From Pseudomonas nunensis (GTDB lineage Bacteria > Pseudomonadota > Gammaproteobacteria > Pseudomonadales > Pseudomonadaceae): a stretch of 64,000 bases of DNA. The notes beneath the pieces are model-generated. The model saw nothing but the letters and a program-made list of their open reading frames with translations. It did no database searches and had not been told where the DNA came from. Positions 43,759 to 52,854 of the stretch are shown here, piece by piece; the first letter of the stretch is position 1; each line of letters opens with the position of its first letter. Both the position numbers and the translations under genes were made by a program. The stretch spans positions 3,536,501-3,600,500 of the forward strand of contig NZ_CP101125.1 of NCBI RefSeq assembly GCF_024296925.1, in the 5' to 3' direction.

Positions 43759-44517
43759 ATGACCAATCAGATCGCACTCATCACTGGCGCCAGCCGTGGC
43801 CTTGGCCGCAACATGGCGCTTCACCTAGCCAAGCGCGGCGTCCACATCATCGGCACCTATCGTAGCGGCGAGGCAGAAGCCGAATCGCTGATGCGAGAAA
43901 TCGAGGCACAGGGCGGCAAGGCCGCGATGCTGCCGCTAGACATCACCGATACTGCCAGCTATCAAGATTTTTCTAACGCACTGACTGATACGCTGAAGAC
44001 AGACTTCGGCCGCGAGCGCTTCGACTTCCTCATCAACAATGCCGGCAATGGCCTCTTTGCGAACTTTGTTGACGCGACCGAGGACCAGTTCGGTTCACTG
44101 GTCGCCACACACCTTCGCGGGCCGATTTTCCTGACACAGAAGCTGTTACCGCTCGTGGAAGACGGCGGTCGTATCCTGAACGTTTCCTCTGGCTTCGTGC
44201 GCTTTACTCTGCCGGGCTACAGCATTTATGCGGCGGTTAAGGCTGCAGTCGAGGTGCTGACCCGTTTCATGGCCGTAGAACTCGGTTCGCGCCGAATTCG
44301 GGTGAATGCAATTGCCCCAGGCGCCATCGCAACCGATTTTGGCGGTGGTGCGGTGCGCGACAACAAGGATGTGAACGCCTATGTGGCACAGGGCATCGCG
44401 CTGGGCCGTGTCGGTCTGCCGGATGATATAGGCGGTGCGGTTGCCGCCATCCTGTCCGATGACATGGCCTGGGCTAACGGGACGACTTTTGACATCTCGG
44501 GCGGGCAGTTGCTGTAG
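43759..44517 (+). CDS. SDR family oxidoreductase
   Basis: A 252-residue classical SDR: LITGASRGLGRNMALHLAKR, TYRSGEAEAESLMREIE, FLINNAGNGLFANF, GRILNVSSGFVRF and the YSIYAAVKAAVEVL catalytic helix, ending FDISGGQLL. The AraC gene at 42703 is divergent and likely controls it. Substrate unknown. Confidence 0.92.
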   Translation: MTNQIALITGASRGLGRNMALHLAKRGVHIIGTYRSGEAEAESLMREIEAQGGKAAMLPLDITDTASYQDFSNALTDTLKTDFGRERFDFLINNAGNGLFANFVDATEDQFGSLVATHLRGPIFLTQKLLPLVEDGGRILNVSSGFVRFTLPGYSIYAAVKAAVEVLTRFMAVELGSRRIRVNAIAPGAIATDFGGGAVRDNKDVNAYVAQGIALGRVGLPDDIGGAVAAILSDDMAWANGTTFDISGGQLL

Positions 44518-44651
44518 CCACCGCTGCCTTCACTCCATCCTGTCGCCGCCCTATCGAGAGACAACCCGATGGGAAAGGTGCCGTTGCCCAACGGTGGAAC
44601 TGCCGGATAGGACGCAGGCAATACAATAGCGGTAGGCTCCCCACCCCCACC

Positions 44652-45278
44652 CTACCGCTGCTGAAAAGCCACCTTGACCCCAAGCCCGACAAACATCGTC
44701 CCGATGATTTTCCCTTCCCACCGACGCAGACCCGACAGGCCTTTGATCAACCGGCTCAAAGGACGAATGCTGAGTGCAAGAACGCTGGTATAGGTCGCGC
44801 TGAGCGCCGAGAAGAGCAAGCCAAGCACCGCGAATTGAATCAAGGACGAGCCCGACTCCGGGTGAATGAATTGAGGCAGGAAGGCCAGGAAGAAAATCGC
44901 GGTTTTCGGGTTCAGCACTTCTGCGCCGACCGCTTGGAAAAAAGCCTGGGTCGAGGTCACGTCAGCCAATTGCTTTCGCTCAGTGGCGCCTGGCTTGGCC
45001 AGAAAGGCGCGCACACCCAGGTAGATCAGATAGCACGCGCCCACCGTCTTCACGACATTAAACGCGAGCGCCGAGGTCATCAAAATGGCCGATAGCCCCA
45101 GCGCAGCGCTCAGCGTATGAATCAGGTCCCCCGATGCAACGCCCAGCCCCGTGGCAATCCCGACTTTGCGTCCACCCTGAATGGTGCGCGTGATGACCAA
45201 CAGCACCGCAGGGCCAGGGATTAGAAACAGACCGATCACGACGGCTACGTACGTCACGATAGAGGGCAGATCAAACAT
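44652..45278 (-). CDS. LysE family translocator
   Basis: A 208-residue exporter of the RhtB/LysE family with six predicted helices: GLFLIPGPAVLLVITRTIQG, GVASGDLIHTLSAALGLSAI, YLIYLGVRAFLA and LNPKTAIFFLAFLPQFI. It exports amino acids or homoserine lactones from the cytoplasm. No adjacent regulator. Confidence 0.92.
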   Translation of the reverse strand: MFDLPSIVTYVAVVIGLFLIPGPAVLLVITRTIQGGRKVGIATGLGVASGDLIHTLSAALGLSAILMTSALAFNVVKTVGACYLIYLGVRAFLAKPGATERKQLADVTSTQAFFQAVGAEVLNPKTAIFFLAFLPQFIHPESGSSLIQFAVLGLLFSALSATYTSVLALSIRPLSRLIKGLSGLRRWEGKIIGTMFVGLGVKVAFQQR

Positions 45279-45345
45279 CGCGGGTCACCTCGAGGCAGGA
45301 CAGAGCCACAGTTATCCTGATACGAGGTTCGAAAGCAACAGGTGC

Positions 45346-46344
45346 TTATGGATCAACTTGCCCCATCATTTCCGCGACCGTTTCCGTGCGATTGGCGTAG
45401 CGCTGCGCCAACACCGCACACACCATCAATTGAATCTGATGGAACAACATCAACGGCAGAATCAGCACGCCCAAGGTGCTTCCGGCAAACAGCACCTGGG
45501 CCATCGGCACGCCGGTGGCCAGGCTTTTCTTCGAGCCGCAGAAGAGGATGGTGATGCGGTCTTCCTGGCTGAAACCGAAGGCTTTACCGAGTACCGTGGA
45601 AGCCAGCAACACCAGCCCCAGGACGATGCAGCACACCACCACCAGGCCGCCCAGTTCCCAGAGCGGAATCTGATGCCAGATGCCTTCGTTCACTGCCTCG
45701 CTGAAGGCACCGTAGACCACTAACAGGATCGAGCCCTGATCGACGAATTTCAGCCAGTTCTTGTTGCGCGCCACCCAGTTGCCGACCCAGCGCCGCGCGA
45801 TCTGCCCGGCCACGAATGGCAGTAGCAGTTGCACACTGATCTTCAGGATCGCATCGATGGTAGAGCCACCATCGCCGTGCACATCCAGCAGCAAGGTGAC
45901 CAGCAGCGGTGTGAGGAAAATCCCGAACAGACTGGACGCCGCCGCACTGCAAATCGCCGCCGGGACGTTGCCCCGCGCCAGCGAGGTGAAAGCAATTGCC
46001 GACTGAACGGTGGCGGGCAGCGCGCAGAGGTAGAGCATGCCCATGTACAGATCGTTGCCGATGAGCGGCGACAGCAATGGTTTGAGCGCCAGCCCGATGA
46101 TAGGAAACAGGATGAAGGTCAGGCTGAACACCAGCAGGTGCAAGCGCCAGTGGCCCGCGCCGGCGATGATTGATTCACGGGAGAGTTTGGCGCCGTGCAG
46201 GAAAAACAGCAGGGCAATCGCGATGTTGGTCAACCAGCCAAAACCGACCGCGACCTGGCCGCTGGCGGGCAGGAGACTGGCGAGAATCACCACGCAGATC
46301 AGGGTCAGGGTGAAGTTGTCGGGCAAGAAACGGGGGCGGGTCAT
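45346..46344 (-). CDS. Bile acid:sodium symporter family protein (YfeH-like)
   Basis: A 332-residue carrier of the SBF-like BASS family with ten helices: FGWLTNIAIALLFFLHGAKL, MGMLYLCALPATVQSAIAFT, NVPAAICSAAASSLFGIFLT and ILFCGSKKSLATGVPMAQVL. The start at MTRPRFLPDN is preferred because GGATGA lies about eight bases before it. The substrate is an organic anion of unknown identity. Confidence 0.9.
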   Translation of the reverse strand: MTRPRFLPDNFTLTLICVVILASLLPASGQVAVGFGWLTNIAIALLFFLHGAKLSRESIIAGAGHWRLHLLVFSLTFILFPIIGLALKPLLSPLIGNDLYMGMLYLCALPATVQSAIAFTSLARGNVPAAICSAAASSLFGIFLTPLLVTLLLDVHGDGGSTIDAILKISVQLLLPFVAGQIARRWVGNWVARNKNWLKFVDQGSILLVVYGAFSEAVNEGIWHQIPLWELGGLVVVCCIVLGLVLLASTVLGKAFGFSQEDRITILFCGSKKSLATGVPMAQVLFAGSTLGVLILPLMLFHQIQLMVCAVLAQRYANRTETVAEMMGQVDP

Positions 46345-46450
46345 CAGTAGGGTCATCCGGGCGCCAGGAACATAGCGACCACTCTATCCCGATGTCCAGT
46401 GACCGACTAACGCCAACGGGCCAGCAGATAGCGCCAAAAGGACAGAAAAC

Positions 46451-46714
46451 CTATCGGCTGACCACTGAGTGGTAATCCCCTCCCGCCACCGCGCGCGAAT
46501 AAGCCGCATCCGCCTCCAGCCGCAAGTCTCGCCACTCCTCCCAATTCACAATGCCCTGGCGATCCATTTCATCCGCTTGGCGAAGCAGCTCCTCATGATA
46601 GGCATCTGGGCAATCCATCCGCAGCGCGCAGTTCTCGAGCGCACAGTGCCAGGCATCCAGGGCACAGAGCCGCTGTTCTTGAGCAGGAGTCAGCTGGTTT
46701 TGGAATGATTTCAT
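46451..46714 (-). CDS. Small hypothetical protein
   Basis: An 87-residue acidic protein with three cysteines near residues 17-35 (LCALDAWHCALENCALRMDC) and no membrane segment. No family is recognised; it looks like a conserved cytoplasmic Pseudomonas protein. AGGA lies ahead of the ATG. It follows the methyltransferase at 46736 on the same strand with a 21-bp gap and may share its transcript. Confidence 0.6.
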   Translation of the reverse strand: MKSFQNQLTPAQEQRLCALDAWHCALENCALRMDCPDAYHEELLRQADEMDRQGIVNWEEWRDLRLEADAAYSRAVAGGDYHSVVSR

Positions 46715-46735
46715 GACGGTATCCTGAGAAAGGAA

Positions 46736-47674
46736 CTACACCGGTAGACGTCGCGTGACGATCAGTTCCACGGCCGCGATGCGATCAACCTGTTCATAGC
46801 CGGCCTCCAGCAACTCCTCGCCGAAGACGTCCGGGTCAAGCTCACGGTAACTCCAGTCCAGCGCCGGTTGATCCAAAGCCTCTTTGACTGAGGCGAGAAA
46901 CGGATCCTGGACATCCACAATGGCAACGCCGGTATACAGCAGCAATGACCCGCCCACGGCCAAGCGCTCAATCGATTCGTGAACGATCCGCACCGACAGG
47001 TCCGCACCCAGCGCATCACCGCCATGGCGATAGGCCCGTTGCCTGGAATCCTTCATGTACGGCGGATTGGCGACGATCAAGTCGAAGCGCCCTTCTACAT
47101 CATTCAGCACATTGCTGGCGTGGCAGACCACGTTGTTCAAGCCTGCCAGTTTGGCGTTGATCGCGGTGAATTCGAGCGCCTTGGGGTTGATGTCCACTGC
47201 GAAGACTTCAGCCTGGGGCTTCGCCTGGGCGATAAGCATTGCGCCGGCGCCTGTGCCGCAACCGATGTCGACGGCGCACTTGATGGCGCAATCGGTGGTT
47301 TGCAAATGGCGGTTTATGGTTTGAGCAAAACGATAGGTATCCGGGCCGAAGAACACCGAGTCTTCCTGGGTGGTCGGGAAGGCAGAATGAACCAGCAACA
47401 GGTTATCCAGCGATGACCATCTGACGGTACTTTTGAGCTGCTCATGATCACGTTCCAACACACCGCTTTCGATCAGTTCGCTCTCTTCTTGGCGTGGCAG
47501 CAAACCTTGCGCGAATGGCCGATTCCAGCCAAACGCATCGCGCAGTGTGCTGCCGATGGCATTGCCAGCCCTGTCGTTGACCCGTTGATGAGTGATCGGC
47601 GTTGGCGTCACGAACGTGTATCCGCTAGCTCGCAGCAGCTTGCCCAATTGCAACAGCGCGGTTTGTCCGCTCAT
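46736..47674 (-). CDS. Class I methyltransferase with NPPY motif
   Basis: A 312-residue methyltransferase. The N-terminal 120 residues are a variable substrate domain. The catalytic domain has motif I VDIGCGTG (135-142), VFAVDINPKALEFTAINAKL and NPPY (203-206), the signature of amino-group methyltransferases that act on nucleobases or glutamine side chains, such as HemK/PrmC and RlmG. Its start codon overlaps the stop codon of the upstream iron-enzyme gene (ATGA), so they form a tight operon. Confidence 0.87.
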   Translation of the reverse strand: MSGQTALLQLGKLLRASGYTFVTPTPITHQRVNDRAGNAIGSTLRDAFGWNRPFAQGLLPRQEESELIESGVLERDHEQLKSTVRWSSLDNLLLVHSAFPTTQEDSVFFGPDTYRFAQTINRHLQTTDCAIKCAVDIGCGTGAGAMLIAQAKPQAEVFAVDINPKALEFTAINAKLAGLNNVVCHASNVLNDVEGRFDLIVANPPYMKDSRQRAYRHGGDALGADLSVRIVHESIERLAVGGSLLLYTGVAIVDVQDPFLASVKEALDQPALDWSYRELDPDVFGEELLEAGYEQVDRIAAVELIVTRRLPV

Positions 47675-49089
47675 ACCGCTTGCCCCTTTACGTTTTCGCT
47701 CATCACCTTGACGAACTCCCGAGTGGCGTAGAGCCCGGCCGGTGTCGCATGCATGGCCGGGCACATGAACGCGCCAAGCACAGCCATTTTTTCACTGGCC
47801 GCGCAGTGTTCGAGATCGCTGAGCAGCCCTTGCAGGTCCGGGTCGGTTGGAATGGCCGGCGACGCTACATCCGCATCTGCAGAGGTCTTGCTCCTGAACT
47901 GAAATCGAAAGGCGTTGGCAGCGCTTTCGTCCACGATCCGTTCGCCAGCAATCCAATCCCACAGCAGCTGTTTTTCGTAACCCGAGAAAACGCCAAACAT
48001 CGGCGCGCCCGCTCCGTCGATCAGCTTCCAGAACCGACTGTTGGCCGGGTCTTCATCGCGCTTGATCCAGCCTTTGTTCAGCAAGACGTCGAGGAATGCT
48101 GGGATCTGATCGGGTTCCGCCAGCCACTCATTCACGGTCTTGCCTTCCAGACGGCAATAGTCGGAATGCATGTGCTGGCCGAACGAGCGTTTGCGTTCGA
48201 GCATGGCGATGACTTGCTGGTCCAAGTCGAAGGACTTGATGATCGCCGTCGAGCCAATTCCGAGTTCATTGAGCTTGTAGCCTTGCACGACACGCCGATA
48301 AAACTCATCGCGCTCCGCCCCCATCGGCATCAGCGACAGCACACTCTGGGCGGCCTTGCGCGCATGACCGGTGCTGGCGTTGTCGATGGTCACGTGCAGC
48401 GAAAAATAGTACGGATCGATGCCGAGTTCATTCAATTCGAACGAGGTAATCAGCAAGTGCAACGGCAGTTGTTCATAGCCCAGGTTGTAGCCGATGACTT
48501 CGGGCAGGAACGCCGCGCCGTGCTGCCCCAGCGCCAGCTGGATCGCGCCCTGCTCGTAATAGATATCCGCCAGCGTATAGCCGGGGTCGCAATCCAGATC
48601 AGCGATGAGTTTTTTATACAACGCCACATGGTTGAGCGCCGGTTCGCCGTCGCCCAATTCTTCCAGATACGTACGAATCAGCCCATGAAACCGATAATCC
48701 GCCCACTGCGGCAGCAGGCCGTAGAGCCACGCGCCGTCGACTAACTTGGTCGGTGCGACATGCTGCAAGAAGTACAGCGCATGGCTGCGCCCCGTGAAGA
48801 AACGTCGGGGACCGCCGGCATGTCGTTCTTGCAGATACGCCGAGTATTGCTCGGCGACGTTCGCCACACCCTGGCCGATCCAGTCTTCAAGCACCTGCGG
48901 GTTGCTCGGCACTTCGCAAACTGTGTGCTCGGCACGGGCCAGCTCGTGGTGCAGAAAGTCGACAACATCGACATCGCGCAGTGCTTCGCTCGGCTGCATC
49001 AAGGCGTCATAAACAGTCTTGGCCTGATTGCTGTCGGTGGCTACCGGGCTACCTATTGGCGTGCCTGTAAGGGTCTGAAGGTGTGTCAT
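47671..49089 (-). CDS. Haem-oxygenase-like iron-containing redox enzyme
   Basis: A 472-residue protein whose central part matches the Haem_oxygenas_2 / HDO (haem-oxygenase-like diiron oxidase) family. Candidate metal ligands are Glu144 and His154 (ALNHVALYKKL), Glu197 and Glu206 (FLPEVIGYNLGYE), and His232, Asp236, His242 (LHVTIDNASTGHARK). Known members catalyse oxidative chain cleavage or N-oxygenation. The C-terminal 200 residues are a separate helical region. The start is placed at MTHLQTLTGT. It overlaps the NPPY methyltransferase by four bases, so the pair probably acts on one substrate. Confidence 0.82.
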   Translation of the reverse strand: MTHLQTLTGTPIGSPVATDSNQAKTVYDALMQPSEALRDVDVVDFLHHELARAEHTVCEVPSNPQVLEDWIGQGVANVAEQYSAYLQERHAGGPRRFFTGRSHALYFLQHVAPTKLVDGAWLYGLLPQWADYRFHGLIRTYLEELGDGEPALNHVALYKKLIADLDCDPGYTLADIYYEQGAIQLALGQHGAAFLPEVIGYNLGYEQLPLHLLITSFELNELGIDPYYFSLHVTIDNASTGHARKAAQSVLSLMPMGAERDEFYRRVVQGYKLNELGIGSTAIIKSFDLDQQVIAMLERKRSFGQHMHSDYCRLEGKTVNEWLAEPDQIPAFLDVLLNKGWIKRDEDPANSRFWKLIDGAGAPMFGVFSGYEKQLLWDWIAGERIVDESAANAFRFQFRSKTSADADVASPAIPTDPDLQGLLSDLEHCAASEKMAVLGAFMCPAMHATPAGLYATREFVKVMSENVKGQAV

Positions 49090-49172
49090 GGGGGTGTACC
49101 TGGCAGTCATCTCAAAAGAATCCCGGCTTTGTACCTGATGCCGACCCGTTAACTACTGAACGCGGAAATTCA

Positions 49173-49262
49173 TGTGGGAGCGAGGTTGCTCGCGATAGCG
49201 GTATCACGTTCAACATTGATGCTGACTGTTACGCCGCTATCGCGAGCAAGCTCGCTCCCACA
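49173..49262. repeat. REP-type inverted repeat
   Basis: ATGTGGGAGCGAGGTTGCTC and its complement enclose about 45 bases in the divergent gap between the iron-enzyme gene and the hydrolase gene at 49428. Same family as the elements at 12884 and 32931. Confidence 0.85.
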
Positions 49263-49427
49263 GGTTCCGCGCCTTACTTAACTGACGGGCATCAGGCTTT
49301 GCGCCGCTCTAATTCTTACGATTCACCCCTATTCAGAAGATTCATTGAATTTCACGAATGTCCGTTGGACGGCAATTTGCACAACCCCAGCTACCCTTCC
49401 ATGAGCCCGCCCCTTTGGAGAACGCTG

Positions 49428-50336
49428 ATGATCCGCGCCTTGCTGACCGCTTCCCTGCTGCTAGCCCTGAGCCTTCCGGCACTGGCTGATGTAACGCCAT
49501 TCCCCGCTGCTTTCCTGACCAAGGACATTCCCGTGGAAGGGGTCACGATGCATGTGCGCGTCGGTGGCAAGGGACCGGCGGTGGTGCTTTTGCATGGTTT
49601 CGGTGATACCGGCGACATGTGGGCGCCGCTCGCAGCGGATCTCGCCAAGGATCACACCCTGGTGGTGCCCGACCTGCGTGGCATGGGGTTGTCGTCGATC
49701 CCGGACAGCGGATTCGACAAGAAGACCCAGGCGGGCGATATTCGTGGAGTGTTGGCGGCGTTGGGCATCGAGCATTCGGTGGTCATCGGCCATGACATCG
49801 GCACCATGGTCGCCTTCGCCTACGCCGCGCGTTACCCGCAATTGACTGATCGACTGGTGGTGATGGATGCGCCGGTGCCGGGCATTACGCCCTGGAACGA
49901 GATCGTCCGCTCGCCGATGCTGTGGCACTTCGACTTTGGCGGCCCGGATGCCGAGCGCCTGGTTGCCGGCCGTGAGCGCATTTACCTGGACCGCTTCTGG
50001 AACGAGTTCGCTGGCGACCCCAGCAAAGTCGACGAAGCCACCCGTCAGCATTACGCCAAGCTCTACGCCCGCCCCGGCGCCATGCACGCGGCTTTCGCGC
50101 AGTTTCGCAGCATTCGCCAGGACGCCGTGGACAATGAAGCAACAATGAAGAACCGGCTGAAGATGCCGGTGCTGGCCATCGGCGGTGAAAAATCCTTCGG
50201 CAACAACGAAGCGATCGTGATGCGCAATGCCGCGGACAAGGTCACGGAAGTGGTGATCCCAGGGGCCGGCCATTGGTTGATGGAAGAAGCGCCGACCGCG
50301 ACCATTCGGGCGATTCGCGACTTTATTGCGCAGTGA
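49428..50336 (+). CDS. Secreted alpha/beta hydrolase (epoxide-hydrolase/dehalogenase-like)
   Basis: A 302-residue protein. Residues 1-20 are a Sec signal peptide (MIRALLTASLLLALSLPALA). The mature part is an alpha/beta hydrolase: VVLLHGFGDTGDMW, VVPDLRGMGLSS and GHDIGTMVAFAYAARY, in which the nucleophile is Asp as in epoxide hydrolases and haloalkane dehalogenases, and the catalytic His in GAGHWLMEEAP. It should act in the periplasm. GGAG lies seven bases before the chosen ATG; an ATG nine codons upstream is possible but lacks a signal. Confidence 0.88.
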   Translation: MIRALLTASLLLALSLPALADVTPFPAAFLTKDIPVEGVTMHVRVGGKGPAVVLLHGFGDTGDMWAPLAADLAKDHTLVVPDLRGMGLSSIPDSGFDKKTQAGDIRGVLAALGIEHSVVIGHDIGTMVAFAYAARYPQLTDRLVVMDAPVPGITPWNEIVRSPMLWHFDFGGPDAERLVAGRERIYLDRFWNEFAGDPSKVDEATRQHYAKLYARPGAMHAAFAQFRSIRQDAVDNEATMKNRLKMPVLAIGGEKSFGNNEAIVMRNAADKVTEVVIPGAGHWLMEEAPTATIRAIRDFIAQ

Positions 50337-50345
50337 CGGGGCCGC

Positions 50346-50747
50346 TCATTTCGCCGCTTTCGAAGTATTGAGTTTCACGGCCGCACGAATCAGCGCCTTC
50401 AACGCGGCCTCATCAATCTTCTCGTCCTGGTGAATATCAATCGCGCGCCGGGTGTTGCCTTCGAGGCTGGAATTGAACAGGCCTGAAGGGTCCTCCAGCG
50501 AGGCGCCCTTGGCGAAGGTCATTTTCACCACGGCCTTGTAGGTCTCGCCGGTGCAGAGGATGCCGGCGTGGGACCACACCGGCACGCCGCGCCATTTCAC
50601 TTCTTCGACTACTTCGGGGTCGGCCTTGTGGATCAGCGCGCGGATATGCGCCAGGGTTTCGCCTCGCCAGTCGTTCAGTTCGTGGATTTTTGCGTCGATC
50701 TGCGCAGCGGCGCTAGCGCCCTCTTCTGCGTCCGTTGCCTTTTTCAT
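50346..50747 (-). CDS. DUF1801 domain protein (YdhG-like)
   Basis: A 133-residue cytoplasmic protein with WRGETLAHIRALIHKADPEV, EEVKWRGVPVWSHAGILCTG and KAVVKMTFAKGASLEDPSGL, the DUF1801/YdhG fold. Function unknown. Convergent with the hydrolase gene ending at 50336. Confidence 0.85.
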   Translation of the reverse strand: MKKATDAEEGASAAAQIDAKIHELNDWRGETLAHIRALIHKADPEVVEEVKWRGVPVWSHAGILCTGETYKAVVKMTFAKGASLEDPSGLFNSSLEGNTRRAIDIHQDEKIDEAALKALIRAAVKLNTSKAAK

Positions 50748-50906
50748 GCTGTTCGCCTCGCGGGGTGGTTGCCGACCCTTGAGTATTGCTGACGACGGAT
50801 TTTTCTCCAGGCGCCGCGACCGCTGGGTAGGCTCGCCTCGCACATCCCTGAACCTCGGTCGATACTACAACGTTGTGGGCTGCACACGTTCATCGAGGAC
50901 TGAAAG

Positions 50907-51569
50907 ATGCCGCTGACTCTTTACTACCATCCGCTCTCGTCGTACTGCCACAAAGTGCTGATTGCGCTGTACGAAAATGGCCATGAATTCGAAAAGAGGA
51001 TTGTCGATCTGGCGAGCGAGGCCGACCGCGCCGAGCTTCAGGCGCGCTGGCCGATCGGCAAGTTTCCGGTGGTCCACGATCACACGCGCGAGCGCGACGT
51101 GCCGGAGTCCACGATCATCATCGAATACCTGAACCGCTTTTATCCTGGTCCGCAGCCGTTGGTTCCCGAAGATTGGGAGGCTGCGCTGGAGGTGCGTTTG
51201 TGGGATCGCTTTTTCGATCTGTACGTTCAGGGGCCGATGCAGCGGATTGTGGCGGATCGTCTGTTCTCCCTGCATGGCGATTTGACCAAGGAGCGTGCGC
51301 TGCTGTCGACGGCGTATCACATGCTGGAGCGGCGGATGGCGTCGAGGATCTGGGTAGCCAGCGAGGCCTTCAGCCTGGCCGACTGCGCGGCGGTCCCGGC
51401 GCTGTTCTACGCCAGCACGCTGCTACCGTTTCCCAACGACTGCGGGCATCTGAGTGCAAACTTTGAACGGTTGATCCAGCGACCGTCGGTGCAGCGGGTC
51501 ATCGAGGAAGCCAAGCCGTACTTTCAGTTTTATCCGTTCGCGGAGGCGATTCCGTTGCGGTTTCGCTGA
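50907..51569 (+). CDS. Glutathione S-transferase family protein
   Basis: A 220-residue GST: N-terminal thioredoxin-like domain (TLYYHPLSSYCHKVLIALYE, then FPVVHD, ESTIIIEYLNRFYPG) and an all-helical C-terminal domain (LADCAAVPALFYAST). The YCHK segment at the N-terminus replaces the usual Ser/Cys/Tyr site with Cys in a CxxK context, similar to beta and omega classes. It probably conjugates or reduces small electrophiles with glutathione. Confidence 0.9.
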   Translation: MPLTLYYHPLSSYCHKVLIALYENGHEFEKRIVDLASEADRAELQARWPIGKFPVVHDHTRERDVPESTIIIEYLNRFYPGPQPLVPEDWEAALEVRLWDRFFDLYVQGPMQRIVADRLFSLHGDLTKERALLSTAYHMLERRMASRIWVASEAFSLADCAAVPALFYASTLLPFPNDCGHLSANFERLIQRPSVQRVIEEAKPYFQFYPFAEAIPLRFR

Positions 51570-51583
51570 TGCACAGATTCGGA

Positions 51584-51973
51584 TTACTGCGGCTGAAAGG
51601 TTTGCAGGTAGGCCAACAGGTTTTCGATCTTTTCCGGATCGCTGATGCCCCAGAAGATCATGCGGGTGCCGGCCACTACGCTTTTGGGGTCTTCGATGTA
51701 CTTGGCCAGGGTTTCGCGGGTCCAGATCACGCCGGAGGATTTCATCGCCTCGGAGTATTGGTAACCCGTGGTGCTGCCGGCGGTGCGGCCGATCACGCCA
51801 TTGAGTTCTGGACCAAAGCCCGGCCGCGCCGATTCGCCGACTTGATGGCAACCGCCACAGGTGCGGCTGAACAGCTTGCCGCCCGCCTCGGCATCGCCGG
51901 CCGCGTAGGCCTGGGTGCCGAGCAATCCGGTGGTGAGCATCAGGGCGAGGGTCAGGATGGCAGCGCGGTTCAT
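51584..51973 (-). CDS. Class I cytochrome c
   Basis: A 129-residue protein with a Sec signal peptide (MNRAAILTLALMLTTGLLGT, cleavage after AYA). The mature part has the haem site CGGCH (Cys39, Cys42, His43), PGFGPELNGVIGRTAG and the axial Met in GTRMIFWGI. It is a small soluble cytochrome c2/c552-like electron carrier in the periplasm. It converges on the GST gene. Confidence 0.93.
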   Translation of the reverse strand: MNRAAILTLALMLTTGLLGTQAYAAGDAEAGGKLFSRTCGGCHQVGESARPGFGPELNGVIGRTAGSTTGYQYSEAMKSSGVIWTRETLAKYIEDPKSVVAGTRMIFWGISDPEKIENLLAYLQTFQPQ

Positions 51974-52039
51974 GTAACGGCTCTCGAAAAAACGAGCGGC
52001 TATTTCATCACGACCCGCGTCGATACCGAAGCCTTCAAT

Positions 52040-52243
52040 TTAATCGTGCAGCAAACCCGAGCTGTACTCGCTGAAGTTGCTACCGATAGCGCTCCCGCCG
52101 AAATTCAGCTTGTTCGAAGTGCGGCCATCAAACTGCTGGCAGCCATCGGAAAAACAACTGCTGGTGGTCACGCCGGAACCGGAACATGCGCTCAGGAGCA
52201 AAGCACCGGCGATCAACACGACTTTAAAGAGATTCGATTTCAT
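52040..52243 (-). CDS. Small lipoprotein
   Basis: A 67-residue lipoprotein. The lipobox LLSAC lies near residues 16-20 after the hydrophobic segment KVVLIAGALL. The mature part is small, polar and unfamiliar. The start at MKSNLFKVV is set by the signal sequence. Confidence 0.75.
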   Translation of the reverse strand: MKSNLFKVVLIAGALLLSACSGSGVTTSSCFSDGCQQFDGRTSNKLNFGGSAIGSNFSEYSSGLLHD

Positions 52244-52371
52244 TGTTCTGTTGCCTCTGGCTGCAAGCATGGCCACGCACCACCCGAAGCCATCATCCTA
52301 AGCCGCTCGCAGCTGAACATTCATGAAACTTCAAAGCTCGACAGCATCGGTTCAGCAATCCAGGCGACGGC

Positions 52372-52692
52372 TCATTTACGCGCCAATTTGTAGCGCACGC
52401 AGTCCTCATAAAAGCTCTTGCGGATCGCTTCGGGCTTGAACCGCGACTTGCTGTCGTAAGTTTGCTCGGTAATCCCCATGGCCATCATGCGCATCCATGA
52501 TTTGTCGAACTTGTAACCCTGAATCTTCTGGCGCGCGGCGTACAGCGAAACGCCTTGCAGTTTCAGTTCCTGAGCCCTCGCCGCTGTCCCTGCGCCCCAG
52601 CTGCACATGTACCGATCATTGGGTTTCAGCTCTTTGGCTTCAACCGGGATGGCAACGCTCGCCAGGGCCAGCGAGATCACTAGATTGCGCAA
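52372..52692 (-). CDS. Small secreted hypothetical protein
   Basis: A 106-residue protein with a signal peptide (MRNLVISLALASVAIPVEA) and a mature part with two cysteines (MCSW and EDCVRY) that may form one disulfide. No family function is recognised. Confidence 0.7.
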   Translation of the reverse strand: MRNLVISLALASVAIPVEAKELKPNDRYMCSWGAGTAARAQELKLQGVSLYAARQKIQGYKFDKSWMRMMAMGITEQTYDSKSRFKPEAIRKSFYEDCVRYKLARK

Positions 52693-52854
52693 TTGAATTC
52701 ACCTAACCATCTGAAAGTGCGGCGATTCTGGCGATTAGTCGAAGGTTTGGGGGCCAGCAAAATGCCTTACCTGAGGAAGCCAAATCCGCACATTCGCCTA
52801 CACTTGCTTCCCGTGCATGGATTATTCAAATAACGGTCGGCAATTGAGGCCCTG

